Origin: CAVVTR01 sp963751245
GTDB taxonomy: Bacteria; Acidobacteriota; Thermoanaerobaculia; Thermoanaerobaculales; Thermoanaerobaculaceae
Direction: 5' to 3'
DNA length: 64,000 nt
Assembly: GCA_963751245.1 (NCBI GenBank)
Contig: CAVVTR010000009.1
Coordinates: forward strand, 186,001-250,000
This document shows, piece after piece, positions 34,170 to 43,963 of the stretch (position 1 is its first letter; each line of letters begins with the position of its first letter). The position numbers and the translations under genes are program-made. Below the pieces are notes generated by a model. That model saw nothing but the letters and a program-made list of their open reading frames with translations, did not search any database and was not told the DNA's origin.

Positions 34170-37100
34170 TCACGGTCCCAGGACGAGGACGGGGTCGCTG
34201 CTCGAGCCGTCCACCACGGAGAGGTAGGCGACCACCGGCGCTCCGGTGACAACCTCCACGGACGCGCTGGGCCCCGGCGCCGAGACGCCCGGGAACGCCG
34301 TCTCGAAGCTGATCTGGACCAGGGAGCGCGGCGGGACGTCGACCACGGTGCCCATGCCCAGCTCGGTGCCGTCGGAGGCGCGCAGCCGCAGCCGGACGGT
34401 GGCGCCCGAGGCGGTGGACGAGACCAGGCCGATGTTGGTGCGGTTCCCGTCCACGACGCGGACCCCGGTGAGGACCCGGGCGCGGGCGTTGACCTCCGTC
34501 GTGGGGACGGCCGGGACTCCCTGACCGAGGGTGCCGCCGTCCGGACGCGTGGTGTACGTCCGGGAGGTGGCCAGGAAGCTGCCGTTCGCGGTGGTGAGGA
34601 GCAGGGCACCCTTGCCGTTGGCCACCGCGAAGAGGCTGCCGGCCACGTCGGGCAGCACCCGCGTGCCGTGGGCGGGCAGCACGATGGCGGCGCCGGTGAC
34701 GCCGCCGGCGGCGTTGGACCGCTTCTCGGGCAGGTACTCCGGAACCACCGTCACCGCCGTCCCGGACGGGTTGGACAGCGACACGTCGGTGCGCCAGTAC
34801 GTCCCTGCGTCACCGGGGTTGTGGGCCGCCACGGGGACGAGCCAGGAGGCCGCGGCCCCGCGCCCGAGCGTGAACACCGAGTCCTGGGAAGCCTGGTCCA
34901 CCACGGACGCCCAGGCCAGAGCGGGCGCGTCCAGGGTGACGAGGACGCTCATGGGGACGCCGGTGCGCGCGGCGGCGGGGAACAGCGACGACAGCGGCCA
35001 CTGCTGCTCGTCGAAGGCGGTCACCGTGCGCGTCGCCGGGGCTCCCACGGGTCCGTCCGTTCCGCGCATGAGCTGCAGCGTGACGTGCACCGCCGCGCTT
35101 CCCGCGGTGATCCCCACGTTGGTCCGGTAGGCCGTGTCGTCGAAGAGCCCCGTCAGCACCACCGCGCCGGCGGCGGGGGGCGGCACGGCGGGGATGCCCT
35201 GCCCGAGGTTGCCGTCTGCTCCGGTGGAGTAGGTCCGCGACGTCACCACGGGCATGGCGCCGGTGGCAGAGGGCTCCACGACCAGCGTGCCCCGCCCGGC
35301 GCCGGCGCCGAACAGGTCCGCCACGAGGTCCGGAAGCCACGCCGTCTCCCACGCCTGCAGGGTGAGGCCGCGGGAGAGCGTGGCGTCGCTGCCCGAGGGC
35401 TTGTACCGCAGGGTCACGGGCAGGGGGGCGGAGGAGGGGTTGGTGACGGCGGCGTCGGAGCGCCACGCCGAGCCGCCCACGCCGTCGGTGTGCGCGACCA
35501 CCGCCACGATGGAGGGGCTGCTCTTCGCGGCGACGACGACGTCCCGGGTGGCCGAGGAGCTCCCTCCGGCGTTGCGGGCGGTGAGCGTCACGTGGAAGAC
35601 GCCGCCCGTCGCGAAGGTGTGCACGGGGTTCCGCACGGTGGAGGTCCCGCCGTCGCCGAAGCTCCACGCCCACGCCGTGGGCCCGCCCGTGGAGACGTCG
35701 GTGAACTGCACGGGCTCGCCGGCCACGGCCGGGGTGAACGCGAATGCCGCCGAGGGCGCGGTCACGGCCGCCGCCACCGAGAACGACACCGTGGCCGTGG
35801 AGGTGGTGCGGGCGGCGTCGCAGGCCGCGTGGGCGACGACGCGCCAGGCGTAGGCCGTCCCCGGGGTCACGCTCACCGTGGTGGAGGTTCCGGTCAGCCC
35901 CGAGCGCAGGAGCCCGGACGCCGAGCCGGCGCCGAAGTAGACGTCGTAGGCGCTGGCGCCGGACGCGGCCTGCCACGTCAGGGTGGCCGCCGAGGTGCCC
36001 GCCGGCAGCGCCGATCCGTTGGCGGGGGTGAGCGGCGCGAAGGCCGCGGGGGCGGTGCAGGCGGCGGTCACGGTGGTCTGCGCCGTTCCCGACCAGGAGG
36101 AGGTGTACACGCTGCCACCGCAGGTGGCCGCCGCCCGGACCCGGTAGTAGAACGCCGTGTCCGCCGCCACCGTGTGCGAGAAGGCGGCCGACGTGCCGGT
36201 CACCGTGGTGCTGGCGGGCACCGAGAACGCCGGGTCGCTGCTCTCCTGGACGGTGTAGGACTCGGCGCCGGAGACCGCCGTCCACGACACCGTGTACGCC
36301 GATGCGCTGGGCGCCGAGGCGGGGGCCGAGAGGCCCGGCGCCGGCGGCGCGCTGCACGCCACCGTCACGGTGGTCTGGCGGGTCGCGGACCACCCCGAGG
36401 TGTAGGTGGAACCGCCGCAGCTGTCCGTGGCGCGGACCCGGTAGTAGTACGTGGTGTCCGCGCTCACGGTGTGGTTGAGGAGGCGGCTGGTGGACGCGAC
36501 GGTGAAGCTCGTGGCGGAGGCGAACGCGGGGTCGGTGCTCTCCTGGAGGGTGTAGCTGTCGGCGCCCGCGACCGGCGACCACGACACCGCGTAGGTCGTG
36601 CCGCTGTTCGCCGAGTCGGGGGCAGAGAGGCCGGGCGCCGACGGCGTGGAGCAGGTCGCGGCGTAGCCGGTGTCGGGAGCCGAGAAGCTGCTGGCGCCGG
36701 CGGTGTTCGTGGCCTTCACCCAGTAGGTGTACGTCGTCCCCTGGGCGGCGCCGGTGTCGTCGAAGAGCGTGGTCGAGGGGGCGCCCACCTGGCCCGCCGC
36801 GGCGGGGTCGCTGCCGGTGGAGCGGTAGACCTGGTAGCCGGTGGCGCCCGAGGAGGCGAGCCAGGTCACCCGGACCCGGTCGGTGTAGGTGCCGTCGGTG
36901 GCGCTGACGCCCGCGGGCGCGGCCGGTGGGGCGGCGGTGCCCGGGTAGGTGTAGTCGGCGCAGGAGGTGTCGAGGGCGTCGGGGGGTTTGCAGCAGATGG
37001 GGTACATGAGCGAGGAGGAGTCGGCGGTGTGCCCGAACCCGAGGCCGTGCCCCATCTCGTGCGCCAGCATCAGGGTGTACTGCGACGAGGTGAGGCACAG

Positions 37101-38180
37101 GCCGTTGTTGACCACCACGAACCAGTTCACGATCGTGTACCAGCTCATGCCGTCGAAGGTGTGCTGGCTTCCCCAGTACGGCCCGCCCACCGCCAGGGTG
37201 CCGGAGCACCCGGTGAGGTCGGCGATCTCGCCGCAGGGGTCGTCGAAGATCACCCAGGGCTGGTTGGAGCAGGGCACGTGCTGGTTGTCGGGAGGGCTGG
37301 TGCAGCCGCCCTGGCAGTCGATGGTCTGGGCGGTGGTGCCGCCGTAGGCCAGGGAGGTGGTCAGGCTGGTCCCGGGCAGCCCCTTCCAGACCGACACCGC
37401 GCTGCTCAGCTCCTGGAGCCCGTTGCCCGTGATGTTGGGGCTGGTGGTGTCGCCGGCGGCCTGCCCGTAGATGGCCACGGTCTGGCCCAGGTCGGGCTTC
37501 TGCCAGCGCGGAAACGGCGGGTTCGCGGTCATGTACGCGCAGCCGGAGGGCGGCGACAGCGCGGAGACCGTCAGAGGCACCTCCTGTGGGGCCGCGAGGA
37601 CGGCGCGGCCGTCCCACTTCGCGGTCCCGCCGGCGACCTTCTGCAGCAGGTCCAGCAGCGGTGCCTCGTGGTAGACGCCCACGGGCTCGGGGAGCACGCC
37701 GTCGGCGCGGGGGAACGGCTCCAGGTCGCGGCTGTCGGGCAGGGGCGCCAGGAGCGCCTCTCCCCCGTTGCCGGCGATCCTCTCCAGCACGCCGTAGGAG
37801 AGCACGCGGGGGATCCACTCCCCCGTCGGCCGCGGGTCGAGGAACAGCAGGTAGGTGCCACCCTCGGTAAAGCGCGGCGTGCCGGCCACGGCCCAGTACT
37901 CCCCGTCGGCCTGGCCGCCGGGGGTCTTGACGACGATCTCCCGGCCGGGCTGGAGGGGCCCGCTGACGGTGTGCAGGATCGTGAACGCCGTCCGCGTGAA
38001 GATGAACGGCGGGCGGTGGGTGACCTGCGCAGGGCCGGCCTCGGCGAGCACGACCGCCCGGCTGGTCCGGACCATCTCGCCGAGATCGCTGGGGGGGACG
38101 ATGGACGACGCGAGGGCCGCGGAGGCGGTCAACGTGGCCGCGAGGGCCGCGAGAAGACGAACGGACACACGATTCCCCAT
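34170..38180 (-). CDS. Secreted matrixin-type metalloprotease with FN3, PKD and paired C-terminal modules
   Basis: 1336 residues. Signal peptide 1-25. A region (28-180) shared by some Acidobacteriota secreted proteins precedes the zinc protease: HEMGHGLGFGH (374-384) with Met-turn SLMYP (390-394), the metzincin signature. Then about four FN3-like domains (415-810; SYTLQESTDPAF and YYYRVRAT repeats), one PKD domain (SFGDGGTSTVRNPVHTF, about 815-885) and a 450-residue tail made of two A-B modules (see 34173-35522). Likely degrades extracellular protein. ATG 38180 follows GGGAGC by 8 nt. Confidence 0.9.
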   Translation of the reverse strand: MGNRVSVRLLAALAATLTASAALASSIVPPSDLGEMVRTSRAVVLAEAGPAQVTHRPPFIFTRTAFTILHTVSGPLQPGREIVVKTPGGQADGEYWAVAGTPRFTEGGTYLLFLDPRPTGEWIPRVLSYGVLERIAGNGGEALLAPLPDSRDLEPFPRADGVLPEPVGVYHEAPLLDLLQKVAGGTAKWDGRAVLAAPQEVPLTVSALSPPSGCAYMTANPPFPRWQKPDLGQTVAIYGQAAGDTTSPNITGNGLQELSSAVSVWKGLPGTSLTTSLAYGGTTAQTIDCQGGCTSPPDNQHVPCSNQPWVIFDDPCGEIADLTGCSGTLAVGGPYWGSQHTFDGMSWYTIVNWFVVVNNGLCLTSSQYTLMLAHEMGHGLGFGHTADSSSLMYPICCKPPDALDTSCADYTYPGTAAPPAAPAGVSATDGTYTDRVRVTWLASSGATGYQVYRSTGSDPAAAGQVGAPSTTLFDDTGAAQGTTYTYWVKATNTAGASSFSAPDTGYAATCSTPSAPGLSAPDSANSGTTYAVSWSPVAGADSYTLQESTDPAFASATSFTVASTSRLLNHTVSADTTYYYRVRATDSCGGSTYTSGWSATRQTTVTVACSAPPAPGLSAPASAPSASAYTVSWTAVSGAESYTVQESSDPAFSVPASTTVTGTSAAFSHTVAADTAFYYRVRAAATCGGSVYTSSWSGTAQTTVTAACTAPAAFAPLTPANGSALPAGTSAATLTWQAASGASAYDVYFGAGSASGLLRSGLTGTSTTVSVTPGTAYAWRVVAHAACDAARTTSTATVSFSVAAAVTAPSAAFAFTPAVAGEPVQFTDVSTGGPTAWAWSFGDGGTSTVRNPVHTFATGGVFHVTLTARNAGGSSSATRDVVVAAKSSPSIVAVVAHTDGVGGSAWRSDAAVTNPSSAPLPVTLRYKPSGSDATLSRGLTLQAWETAWLPDLVADLFGAGAGRGTLVVEPSATGAMPVVTSRTYSTGADGNLGQGIPAVPPPAAGAVVLTGLFDDTAYRTNVGITAGSAAVHVTLQLMRGTDGPVGAPATRTVTAFDEQQWPLSSLFPAAARTGVPMSVLVTLDAPALAWASVVDQASQDSVFTLGRGAAASWLVPVAAHNPGDAGTYWRTDVSLSNPSGTAVTVVPEYLPEKRSNAAGGVTGAAIVLPAHGTRVLPDVAGSLFAVANGKGALLLTTANGSFLATSRTYTTRPDGGTLGQGVPAVPTTEVNARARVLTGVRVVDGNRTNIGLVSSTASGATVRLRLRASDGTELGMGTVVDVPPRSLVQISFETAFPGVSAPGPSASVEVVTGAPVVAYLSVVDGSSSDPVLVLGP
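34173..35522 (-). repeat. Two copies of an A-B protein module in the metalloprotease tail
   Basis: A units: YWRTDVSLSNPS-like start, LPDVAGSLFAVANGKGAL, and SRTYTTRPDGGTLGQGVPAV at the end. B units: YRTNVGI start, then SVVDGSSSDPVLVLGP-type end. Each unit is about 105-115 residues, order A1 (893-1000), B1 (1005-1108), A2 (1110-1226), B2 (1233-1336). A and B look like relatives of each other. A third A-B pair is in the subtilase at 41271-43749. Confidence 0.75.
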
Positions 38181-38316
38181 GCAAGAAGCTCCCAGCGTCA
38201 GCCTAGCGTCACGCGGGGCCATCCCGGGTGACCCGCGTCACCCCCGCGCCCCGCCGCGGCTCCGGCCGCGGCGGGGCGCTTGCGGCGGGAGGCCGGCGCG
38301 TCCACAATTGTTGGTC

Positions 38317-38577
38317 ATGAGGCGCAGAGTCGTGCGGCACATCCTGGGCTGGGGAGCCCTCCTCCTCGGCATCGCCGGGCTCTTCCTGCCGATCCTGCAG
38401 GGGTGGCTGTTCATCGGCATCGGCGCCCTGCTCCTCGCCCCCGAGGTGCCGCTGTTCGCGCGGCTGGTGTGCTGGGTCGAGACGCGCTTCCCCCGGGTGC
38501 GGGACGCCCTGGACCGGATGCGGGCCCGGCTGGGGCGGCACGGCGCCGCGCCTCCGCCCTGCGCGCCGGAGGAGTGA
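38317..38577 (+). CDS. Small PGPGW-type transmembrane protein
   Basis: 86 residues with one or two membrane segments. The core LLGIAGLFLPILQGWLFIG and LLLAPEVPLFARL follow the PGPGW family (GPGW replaced by LQGW) and is followed by a basic tail. Function unknown. ATG 38317 has no Shine-Dalgarno; a CACAAT box lies 8 nt upstream. Confidence 0.7.
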   Translation: MRRRVVRHILGWGALLLGIAGLFLPILQGWLFIGIGALLLAPEVPLFARLVCWVETRFPRVRDALDRMRARLGRHGAAPPPCAPEE

Positions 38578-38595
38578 GGCGGCCCGGCACCCGGG

Positions 38596-39090
38596 TCACG
38601 GCCCGGCGCCCGGTCCCGGCGCGGGCAGGCCGCCCTCGTCCGCGGCGGGCCGGACCAGGTCGGCCGCCTTGCCCTGCCGGGGCCACAGGAGCAGCAGCCC
38701 GACAACGGTGACGGCGTCGAAGATCCAGAACCAGTCGCGGTGGGCCGCCAGGCCGAGGAGGACGGCGCCGAAGACGGCCAGCAGCGCGACCCGCAGGGTG
38801 GCCACCACGTGGGCCACGCCGTGGGCGTGGAGGAGGGGCCCGGGCTCGCCGCTCACCGCGAAGACGCGGCGGGGCCCCGCCAGCATCGCGCGGTACGCGG
38901 GCATGATGGTGACCAGGTTGACCACTCCGAGGGCCACGAACACCCACAGGAGGTGGTCGCCCTGGGCGAGGGGGGGTTCCTCCGGGAGATCGACCAGGGA
39001 GGCGGCGCCCCCGGCCGCCACGGCCGCCAGCAGCACGGTCGTCCAATAGATTCGGAGCCGGATGGTGTGGTCGTGCACGCTCTCGCTCAT
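38596..39090 (-). CDS. Hypothetical four-helix membrane protein
   Basis: 164 residues, about four hydrophobic segments (WTTVLLAAVAAGGAA, LLWVFVALGVVNLV, ALLAVFGAVLLGLA, FWIFDAVTVVGLLLLW) and a Pro/Gly-rich tail. No family recognised. The start ATG 39090 is favoured by GAGG just upstream. Convergent with the PGPGW gene (18 bp gap). Confidence 0.65.
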   Translation of the reverse strand: MSESVHDHTIRLRIYWTTVLLAAVAAGGAASLVDLPEEPPLAQGDHLLWVFVALGVVNLVTIMPAYRAMLAGPRRVFAVSGEPGPLLHAHGVAHVVATLRVALLAVFGAVLLGLAAHRDWFWIFDAVTVVGLLLLWPRQGKAADLVRPAADEGGLPAPGPGAGP

Positions 39091-39166
39091 GTGCCTCGTC
39101 GGCGAATGACTGTCCCCATGGTAGGAAGGTGTCCCGAGCCCGTCAACGGACCTCCGGTGGAGACGG

Positions 39167-39192
39167 CGAAACCCGGACGCGTCCGGGTTTCG
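39167..39192. terminator. Terminator-like 26-bp perfect palindrome
   Basis: Arms CGAAACCCGGACG / CGTCCGGGTTTCG form a perfect stem. It lies in the 213-bp gap after the Gfo/Idh gene (minus strand) and upstream of the membrane-protein gene. No T-run. Confidence 0.55.
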
Positions 39193-39303
39193 GCTTGGCG
39201 GAGAACCGCCCGAGCCCTTGCAGTTGTTGACGCGGCTGCGAGACTCGTCGAACGCCCGCGACCGGATCCGGTACTTCCAATCTGGACCGGCCCACGGCGG
39301 GTG

Positions 39304-40254
39304 TCAACCCCGGCTCATCCGGTCGATCTCGTCCACCACGGCGCGGGCGGCGGCCAGCGCCGCGGCGCCGCCGCGGCCGTCGACGAAGGCGCGGCGCTCC
39401 CCCCGGCACGCGGCCTGGAACGCCTCGTGCTCCAGGGCCAGCGGCTCCCCCTTCTCGATGGCGACGCCCACCGGCGCGATCTCCGGCTCGCCCCCGCCGC
39501 GGTGGAGCCGGTAGGAGGACACGCTCTGCTCCGCGTAGTCGATGGAGTAGTAGGCGTCGGGCTCGAAGATGCGGAGCTTGCGCACCCGCTCCGAGGACAC
39601 CCGGCTGGCCGTGAGGGTCGCCACGCATCCGGAGGTGAACTCCAGGCGGACGTTGGCGAGGTCCACCCGGTTCGACAGCACCGGGACCCCGACCGCCCGC
39701 ACCTCGCGGATCGGCGAGCCTGCGTTGAGAGCCTGGACGAGCTGGAGGTCGTGCACCATGAGGTCGAGCACGACGTCGATGTCCAGGGAGCGGCGGGTGA
39801 ACGGGGACAGACGCTGCGCCTCCAGGTAGCGCGGGCGGGGGGAGCGGGCCAGGACGGCCTGGACGGCCGGGTTGTAGAACTCCACGTGGCCCACGCCCAG
39901 AGCGACGCCGGCGCTCTCCGCCAGTGCGATGAGCTCCCCGGCCTCGGCCACCGACGACGCGATGGGCTTCTCGACCAGGACGTGGCGCCCGGCGGCGAGG
40001 AAGGCGCCGGCGACCTCGCGGTGGGTCACGGTGGGGGAGGCCACCACCGCGGCCTCGCACCGCTCCACGGCCTCCTCCAGGCTGGCCAGGGGGGTGGCGC
40101 CGAGCTCCGCGCACACGGCGGCCAGCCGCTCGGGATCGGGGTCCCACGCGCCCACCGAGTCCCAGCCCGGCAGGGAGCGGGAGAGCCGGACGTGATGGCG
40201 GCCGAGGTGGCCGACGCCGGCCACGGCGATCTTGAGAGGGGGGCGTTCCGTCAT
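39304..40254 (-). CDS. Gfo/Idh/MocA-family oxidoreductase (possibly lipid A sugar-related)
   Basis: 316 residues. NAD(P) site VAGVGHLGRHHVRLSR, EKPIASS with the family Lys, HVEFYNPAV, and FTRRSLDIDVVLDLMVHDLQL with the catalytic-region His. This subgroup is often found in Acidobacteriota and other diderms near lpxA/lpxB, and one member, GnnA, oxidises UDP-GlcNAc at C3 for 2,3-diamino lipid A. No lpx gene is adjacent here, so that role is only a possibility. ATG 40254 has no Shine-Dalgarno; a TAAGCT box lies 7 nt upstream. Confidence 0.85.
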   Translation of the reverse strand: MTERPPLKIAVAGVGHLGRHHVRLSRSLPGWDSVGAWDPDPERLAAVCAELGATPLASLEEAVERCEAAVVASPTVTHREVAGAFLAAGRHVLVEKPIASSVAEAGELIALAESAGVALGVGHVEFYNPAVQAVLARSPRPRYLEAQRLSPFTRRSLDIDVVLDLMVHDLQLVQALNAGSPIREVRAVGVPVLSNRVDLANVRLEFTSGCVATLTASRVSSERVRKLRIFEPDAYYSIDYAEQSVSSYRLHRGGGEPEIAPVGVAIEKGEPLALEHEAFQAACRGERRAFVDGRGGAAALAAARAVVDEIDRMSRG

Positions 40255-40261
40255 GGGGCGG

Positions 40262-40267
40262 AGCTTA
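40262..40267 (-). promoter_or_regulatory. Weak -10 of Gfo/Idh gene, leaderless configuration
   Basis: TAAGCT on the minus strand, 7 nt, ATG 40254. Weak match to TATAAT but in the register seen elsewhere. Confidence 0.3.
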
Positions 40268-40309
40268 CGCGGCGCGGCCCGCGGGGGCAACCCGCGCGCG
40301 GAGGTTGGC

Positions 40310-40315
40310 TACACT
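40310..40315 (+). promoter_or_regulatory. -10 box (TACACT) of tatD
   Basis: TACACT, then GGAGG (40323-40327), then GTG 40332. Transcript would start near 40322. Confidence 0.45.
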
Positions 40316-40331
40316 GGCCGCCGGAGGCGCG

Positions 40332-41089
40332 GTGATCGACTCGCACGCACACGTGGCGATGTTTCCCAGGGAGGAGCGCGGTGGCGTCCTGCAGCGCGCG
40401 GAGGACGCCGGGGTCCGCCTGGTGCTGGTGCCCGCCACCGGCCCGGAGGACTTCGACGAGGTCCGGCGCGTGGTCCAGGAGCGGCCGGAACGAACCGTGG
40501 CCGCGATGGGGTTCCACCCGCACGAGTCGGCCGCCTTCGACGCGGGCTGGAAGCGCCGCCTGGAGGGCGCCCTCGAGGAGGACGGCGTCGTCGCGGTGGG
40601 CGAGATCGGCCTCGACTACCACTACGACAGCTCGCCCCGCGAGGACCAGCGCGCCGCCCTGCGCTGGCAGCTCGAGCTCGCGCGGGAGCGCGGCCTGCCC
40701 GTGGTGCTCCACCACCGGGAGGCGTGGGACGACTTCCTCGCCATCCTCGACGCGGTGCCCGGCGTGGCCGGCGTGGCGCATTCGTTCACCGAGGGCGCCG
40801 CGGGGGTCGCGGCGATGATGGACCGGGGGCTCCACGTGGGCATCTCCGGCATGGTCACCTTTCCCCGGGGGACAACATCCGCGAGGCGGCCCGGGCCGTG
40901 CCCGCCGGCCGGCTGCTGGTGGAGACGGACAGCCCGTTCCTGGCCCCGGTGCCCCACCGCGGCAAGCAGAACGAGCCGGCTTGGGTGCCACTGGTTGCCG
41001 AGGCAGTCGCGCGCCTCGGCGACCGCACCGTGGCCGAGGTCGAGGCCGAGACCGACGCGGCGTTCGAGGCTCTGTTCCTCTCCCGGTAG
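40332..41089 (+). CDS. tatD: TatD-family metal-dependent deoxyribonuclease, interrupted by a one-base frameshift
   Basis: About 252 residues when repaired. N-terminal frame: VIDSHAHVAMFP (metal His pair), VGEIGLDYHY, PVVLHHREAWDDFLAIL, GVAHSFTEGA and HVGISGMVTFPRG. At the G5 run 40867-40871 the frame shifts, and the gene resumes as DNIREAARAVPAGRLLVETDSPFLAPVPHRGKQNEP (two parts of the family C-terminus) to TAG 41089. Adding one G restores the family alignment exactly. 3'-5' DNA exonuclease or phosphoesterase. GTG 40332 has GGAGG 4 nt upstream. Probably intact in the organism. Confidence 0.85.
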
Positions 41090-41166
41090 CGAGACCCGCC
41101 GCCGCGCACCGGCCGCGTGGCCGGTCTGATCCGGACAGGGCGGATGCGGTCGCGCCCTTCCGCCTC

Positions 41167-41270
41167 GCGGAGGGTGTGGCGGGGGGCGGCCGGACCCCCG
41201 CGCCAGATCGCGCGTGGCGGGATTCAGCCCGCCGGCCGCGGAGGATGGGCGTGGGGCGGCCGGACCCCCG
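41167..41270 (+). repeat. GC-rich repeat pair, related to the 57.5-58.6 kb array
   Basis: An 18-bp identical direct repeat (GGGGCGGCCGGACCCCCG at 41183-41200 and 41253-41270), each preceded by GCGGAGG-like sequence. Between them is GGGATTCAGCCCGCC. The same motifs in the same order occur in the array near 58.15 kb. The second copy abuts the subtilase stop codon. Confidence 0.65.
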
Positions 41271-43749
41271 TCAAGGGAGGATGAACATGGGGATGGTGGT
41301 GGGGTCGGTGGAGGCGCCGTCGATCACCGAGGCGATGCCGATGACCTCCGCGGCGGCCGGGCTCACCGTGACGGTGGCCCAGGCCGCGGCCTGGCCTCCG
41401 GCGAGGGCGGCGGTCACCGCCACCCGCTGGTTGGGCTGCGCCGTGGGGACCGCGGGCCGGTTCACCGGGTTGCCCTGGTCGTCGTAGAACTGCACCGACA
41501 CCGCGGCGGGGACCGCACCCACGTTGAGGAACTCCACGTTGGTGCGCCAGGTGCCGTCGCTGCGCAGGCTCGGGAAGTAGCCGGTCTGGCCGCCGTGCAG
41601 GGCGCTGGTGATCTCCAGGCCCGGGATGTACTGCCCGTAGGTGAGGGCGGTGCTGCCGGAGGTGAGCCTCGAGTAGGTGCGGGCGAGCACCGCGACGGGT
41701 TCCGTGCTCTGCACGACGACGGCCCCGACGCCCGTCCCGGTGAGGCCGAAGAGGCTGGACAGCACGTCTCTCCACGTCGCCTGCTGGTTCGCCGGGACCG
41801 TGACGAGCCGCACGGCGGTCGCCGCGGCGCCGTAGTAGGCGAGGCGGAGGTCGGCGGCCGCCTGGCCGAGGTTGAGCGCCGCCACGTCCGAGTACCAGTA
41901 GGCGGGGGGCACGCCCGGGGTCCTCGCGATCCCCGTGAGGTAGTAGGTGTGGGTGTAGGTCACGGAGGTGCAGGTCGGCTCGTAGCCGACGGACACCGCC
42001 GCCGAGAACGGCGACGACACGCCGCAGGTGGAGTTCGCCTTGACCCGCACGTAGTAGATCGCCGGGTTCGGCGAGGAGGGCGGGCTGTAGCTGGTGGAGG
42101 TGCCCGTCACCGTGGACGTCTGTGCGCCGGCGAAGTCGGGGGACTGCGCGATCTCCACGGTGTAGGAGGCGGCGACGCTCACCGGGCTCCACGTGACCGT
42201 GAACGCCTGCGGGCCGCAGATCGAGGCGGCGTCCGGCGCGAGCCCGGTGGGCGTGGCGGGGGTGGGGCAGGTCTGCTGCAGCTGGGTCAGCGCGGCGAGG
42301 GCGTCCACGCGGTTGCGGGTGATGCCGTTGCGCGAGTCCGTGATGGGCGTGCCGGTGTCCCGCACCAGGGAGCGCAGGTCCGCCTCCGCGAGCCCCGGCG
42401 CGGCCTGGCCGAGGAGGGCCGCCATGCCGGAGACGAACGGCGCCGCGGCGGAGGTGCCCCCGAAGCAGTCGTCGTAGAGACCGGCGTCGGACGGGCACTG
42501 GTTGATGGAGCTGCCCGGCATGGCGGTGGTGGAGATCCTGTAGCCCGGTGCCCAGACGTCGAGCTTGGTGCCGGAATCGCTGGCGCACATGATGACGTCG
42601 GCCGCTGTGGTGGAGTCGGTGCAGCTGTCGCCGCCGCACTGGAGGGGGTCGGTGCTGTTGCCCCAGGTGATGCCGCCGACGCCGGCGTCGTACACGCCGC
42701 CCACGGCCACCGAGGCGGACACGCAGGCCGGCCACGCCACGCCGGTCGAGCAGCCGCCGTTGCCCGCCGCCACCACGGGCAGCACGCCCGCGTTGGTGAG
42801 GCTGACCAGCGCCGCGGTCACGCGCGGTGTCCAGCTCGTCGCAGGTGCCGGTGCCCGGGGGCCAGGCGTTGATGTCGTAGCCGCCGAAGGACATGTTGGC
42901 GGCCTTGATGTGGTAGGGGTCGCCGCCGGTCACGCTGGAGACGACCGCGTTGATGCCGGCGATGATCTGGGTGCTGTTGCCGTTGCCGGTGGCGTCGAGG
43001 ACGCGCACGGAGACGATCTTCGCGGCCGGCGCCACGCCCCCCGAGGAGCCCGCGGCGATGCCCGCCACCGAGGTGCCGTGGCCCTCGAGGTCGGAGAAGT
43101 CGGTCTGGTGGTTGATCGCATCGTAGAGCAGGATGGTCTTGTCCACCGCCGGGTCGGTGCCGCCGGGGGACAGCTCCGGGTGCGTGGAGTCCACGCCGGT
43201 GTCGAGGATGGCGACGCCGATGCCGGCGCCGTCGAACCCCTCGGCGCGGACCGCGGGGACGTCGATGAGCGCCTCGGCCTCCGCCCGCAGGGCGTGAACC
43301 GTGTGGACCGAGGAGATGCTCGCCACCCTGGGGTCCTCGGCGAGGGGCTGGATGAACGCCGCGGGCACCCGCATGGCCACGATGGGGAGGTGGGAGAAGC
43401 GCTCGGTGACGGCGGCGCCGAACGGCGCGTAGTCGCGGCCCACCGCGTCGCCGGTGTCGGCGATCCAGCGCAGCAGGGCCGGGGCTCCCGGGGACGTCCT
43501 CCCCAGGGTGTGCACCGACGCGGACTCCTGGAGCACCACCAGGCAGCTGACCTCGCCCGTGCCCGAGGCCGCGGCCGCCACCAGGGACGGGGACACCCTC
43601 TCGGTCCAGGGGCCGCGCGGCCCCGCGGTCTCGGGCTGGAGCGGAGCCGCCGGGCCCGCCGCGGCGACGGGGCCGGCCGCGAGCAGGGCCGCCCCCGCCA
43701 GAAGGGCGGCGGAGAGGACGGGAACTGGGCGTCGGCAACGGTGGGTCAT
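41271..43749 (-). CDS. Secreted S8 subtilisin-like protease, interrupted by a one-base frameshift
   Basis: About 825 residues when repaired. Signal peptide (ending GPVAAAG), propeptide, then catalytic Asp in VAILDTGVDSTHPE, His in GHGTSVAGIAAG, oxyanion region ANMSFGG. The frame breaks at 42820-42827 (an extra base in GCGCG) and continues with LVSLTNAGVLPVVAAGN and catalytic Ser in GGTSAAAPFVSG. Then one FN3-like domain (TVEIAQSPDF, YYVRVKANSTCG) and one A-B module (41274-41945) shared with the metalloprotease. Removing one base gives a continuous gene. ATG 43749 has AGGA upstream. Confidence 0.85.
41274..41945 (-). repeat. A-B protein module at the subtilase C-terminus
   Basis: 224 residues. 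A unit: AYWYSDVAALNLG, WRDVLSSLFGLTGTGVGAV, ARTYSRLTSGS to YGQYIPGL. B unit: GTWRTNVEFLNVG to IASVIDGASTDPT. Same layout as the metalloprotease tail. Confidence 0.72.
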
Positions 43750-43963
43750 GCTTTCCTCGCTTCGGCGTCGTGGTCGCGATCGACCGCTTCTAACCCTCGC
43801 ACGGTCGAGACTATTGCACATCGGGGTGGCGGGCAAGGGAGGGGCGGGGACGGGGCGCGCCGGTGGCGCGGCCACGCCGTCTGCGATAAGCTTTCGGGGA
43901 TGCACGGGAACCGGATTCAGCTCGTCGTGGGCGCGGAGGCTCTCTCCGGAGAGGGAGGCGGCG

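Noticed and set aside
34668..38231. Very long plus-strand frame opposite the metalloprotease
   Set aside because: The antisense frame has Gly/Arg-rich low-complexity content; the minus-strand product has a signal peptide, zinc motif and domains.
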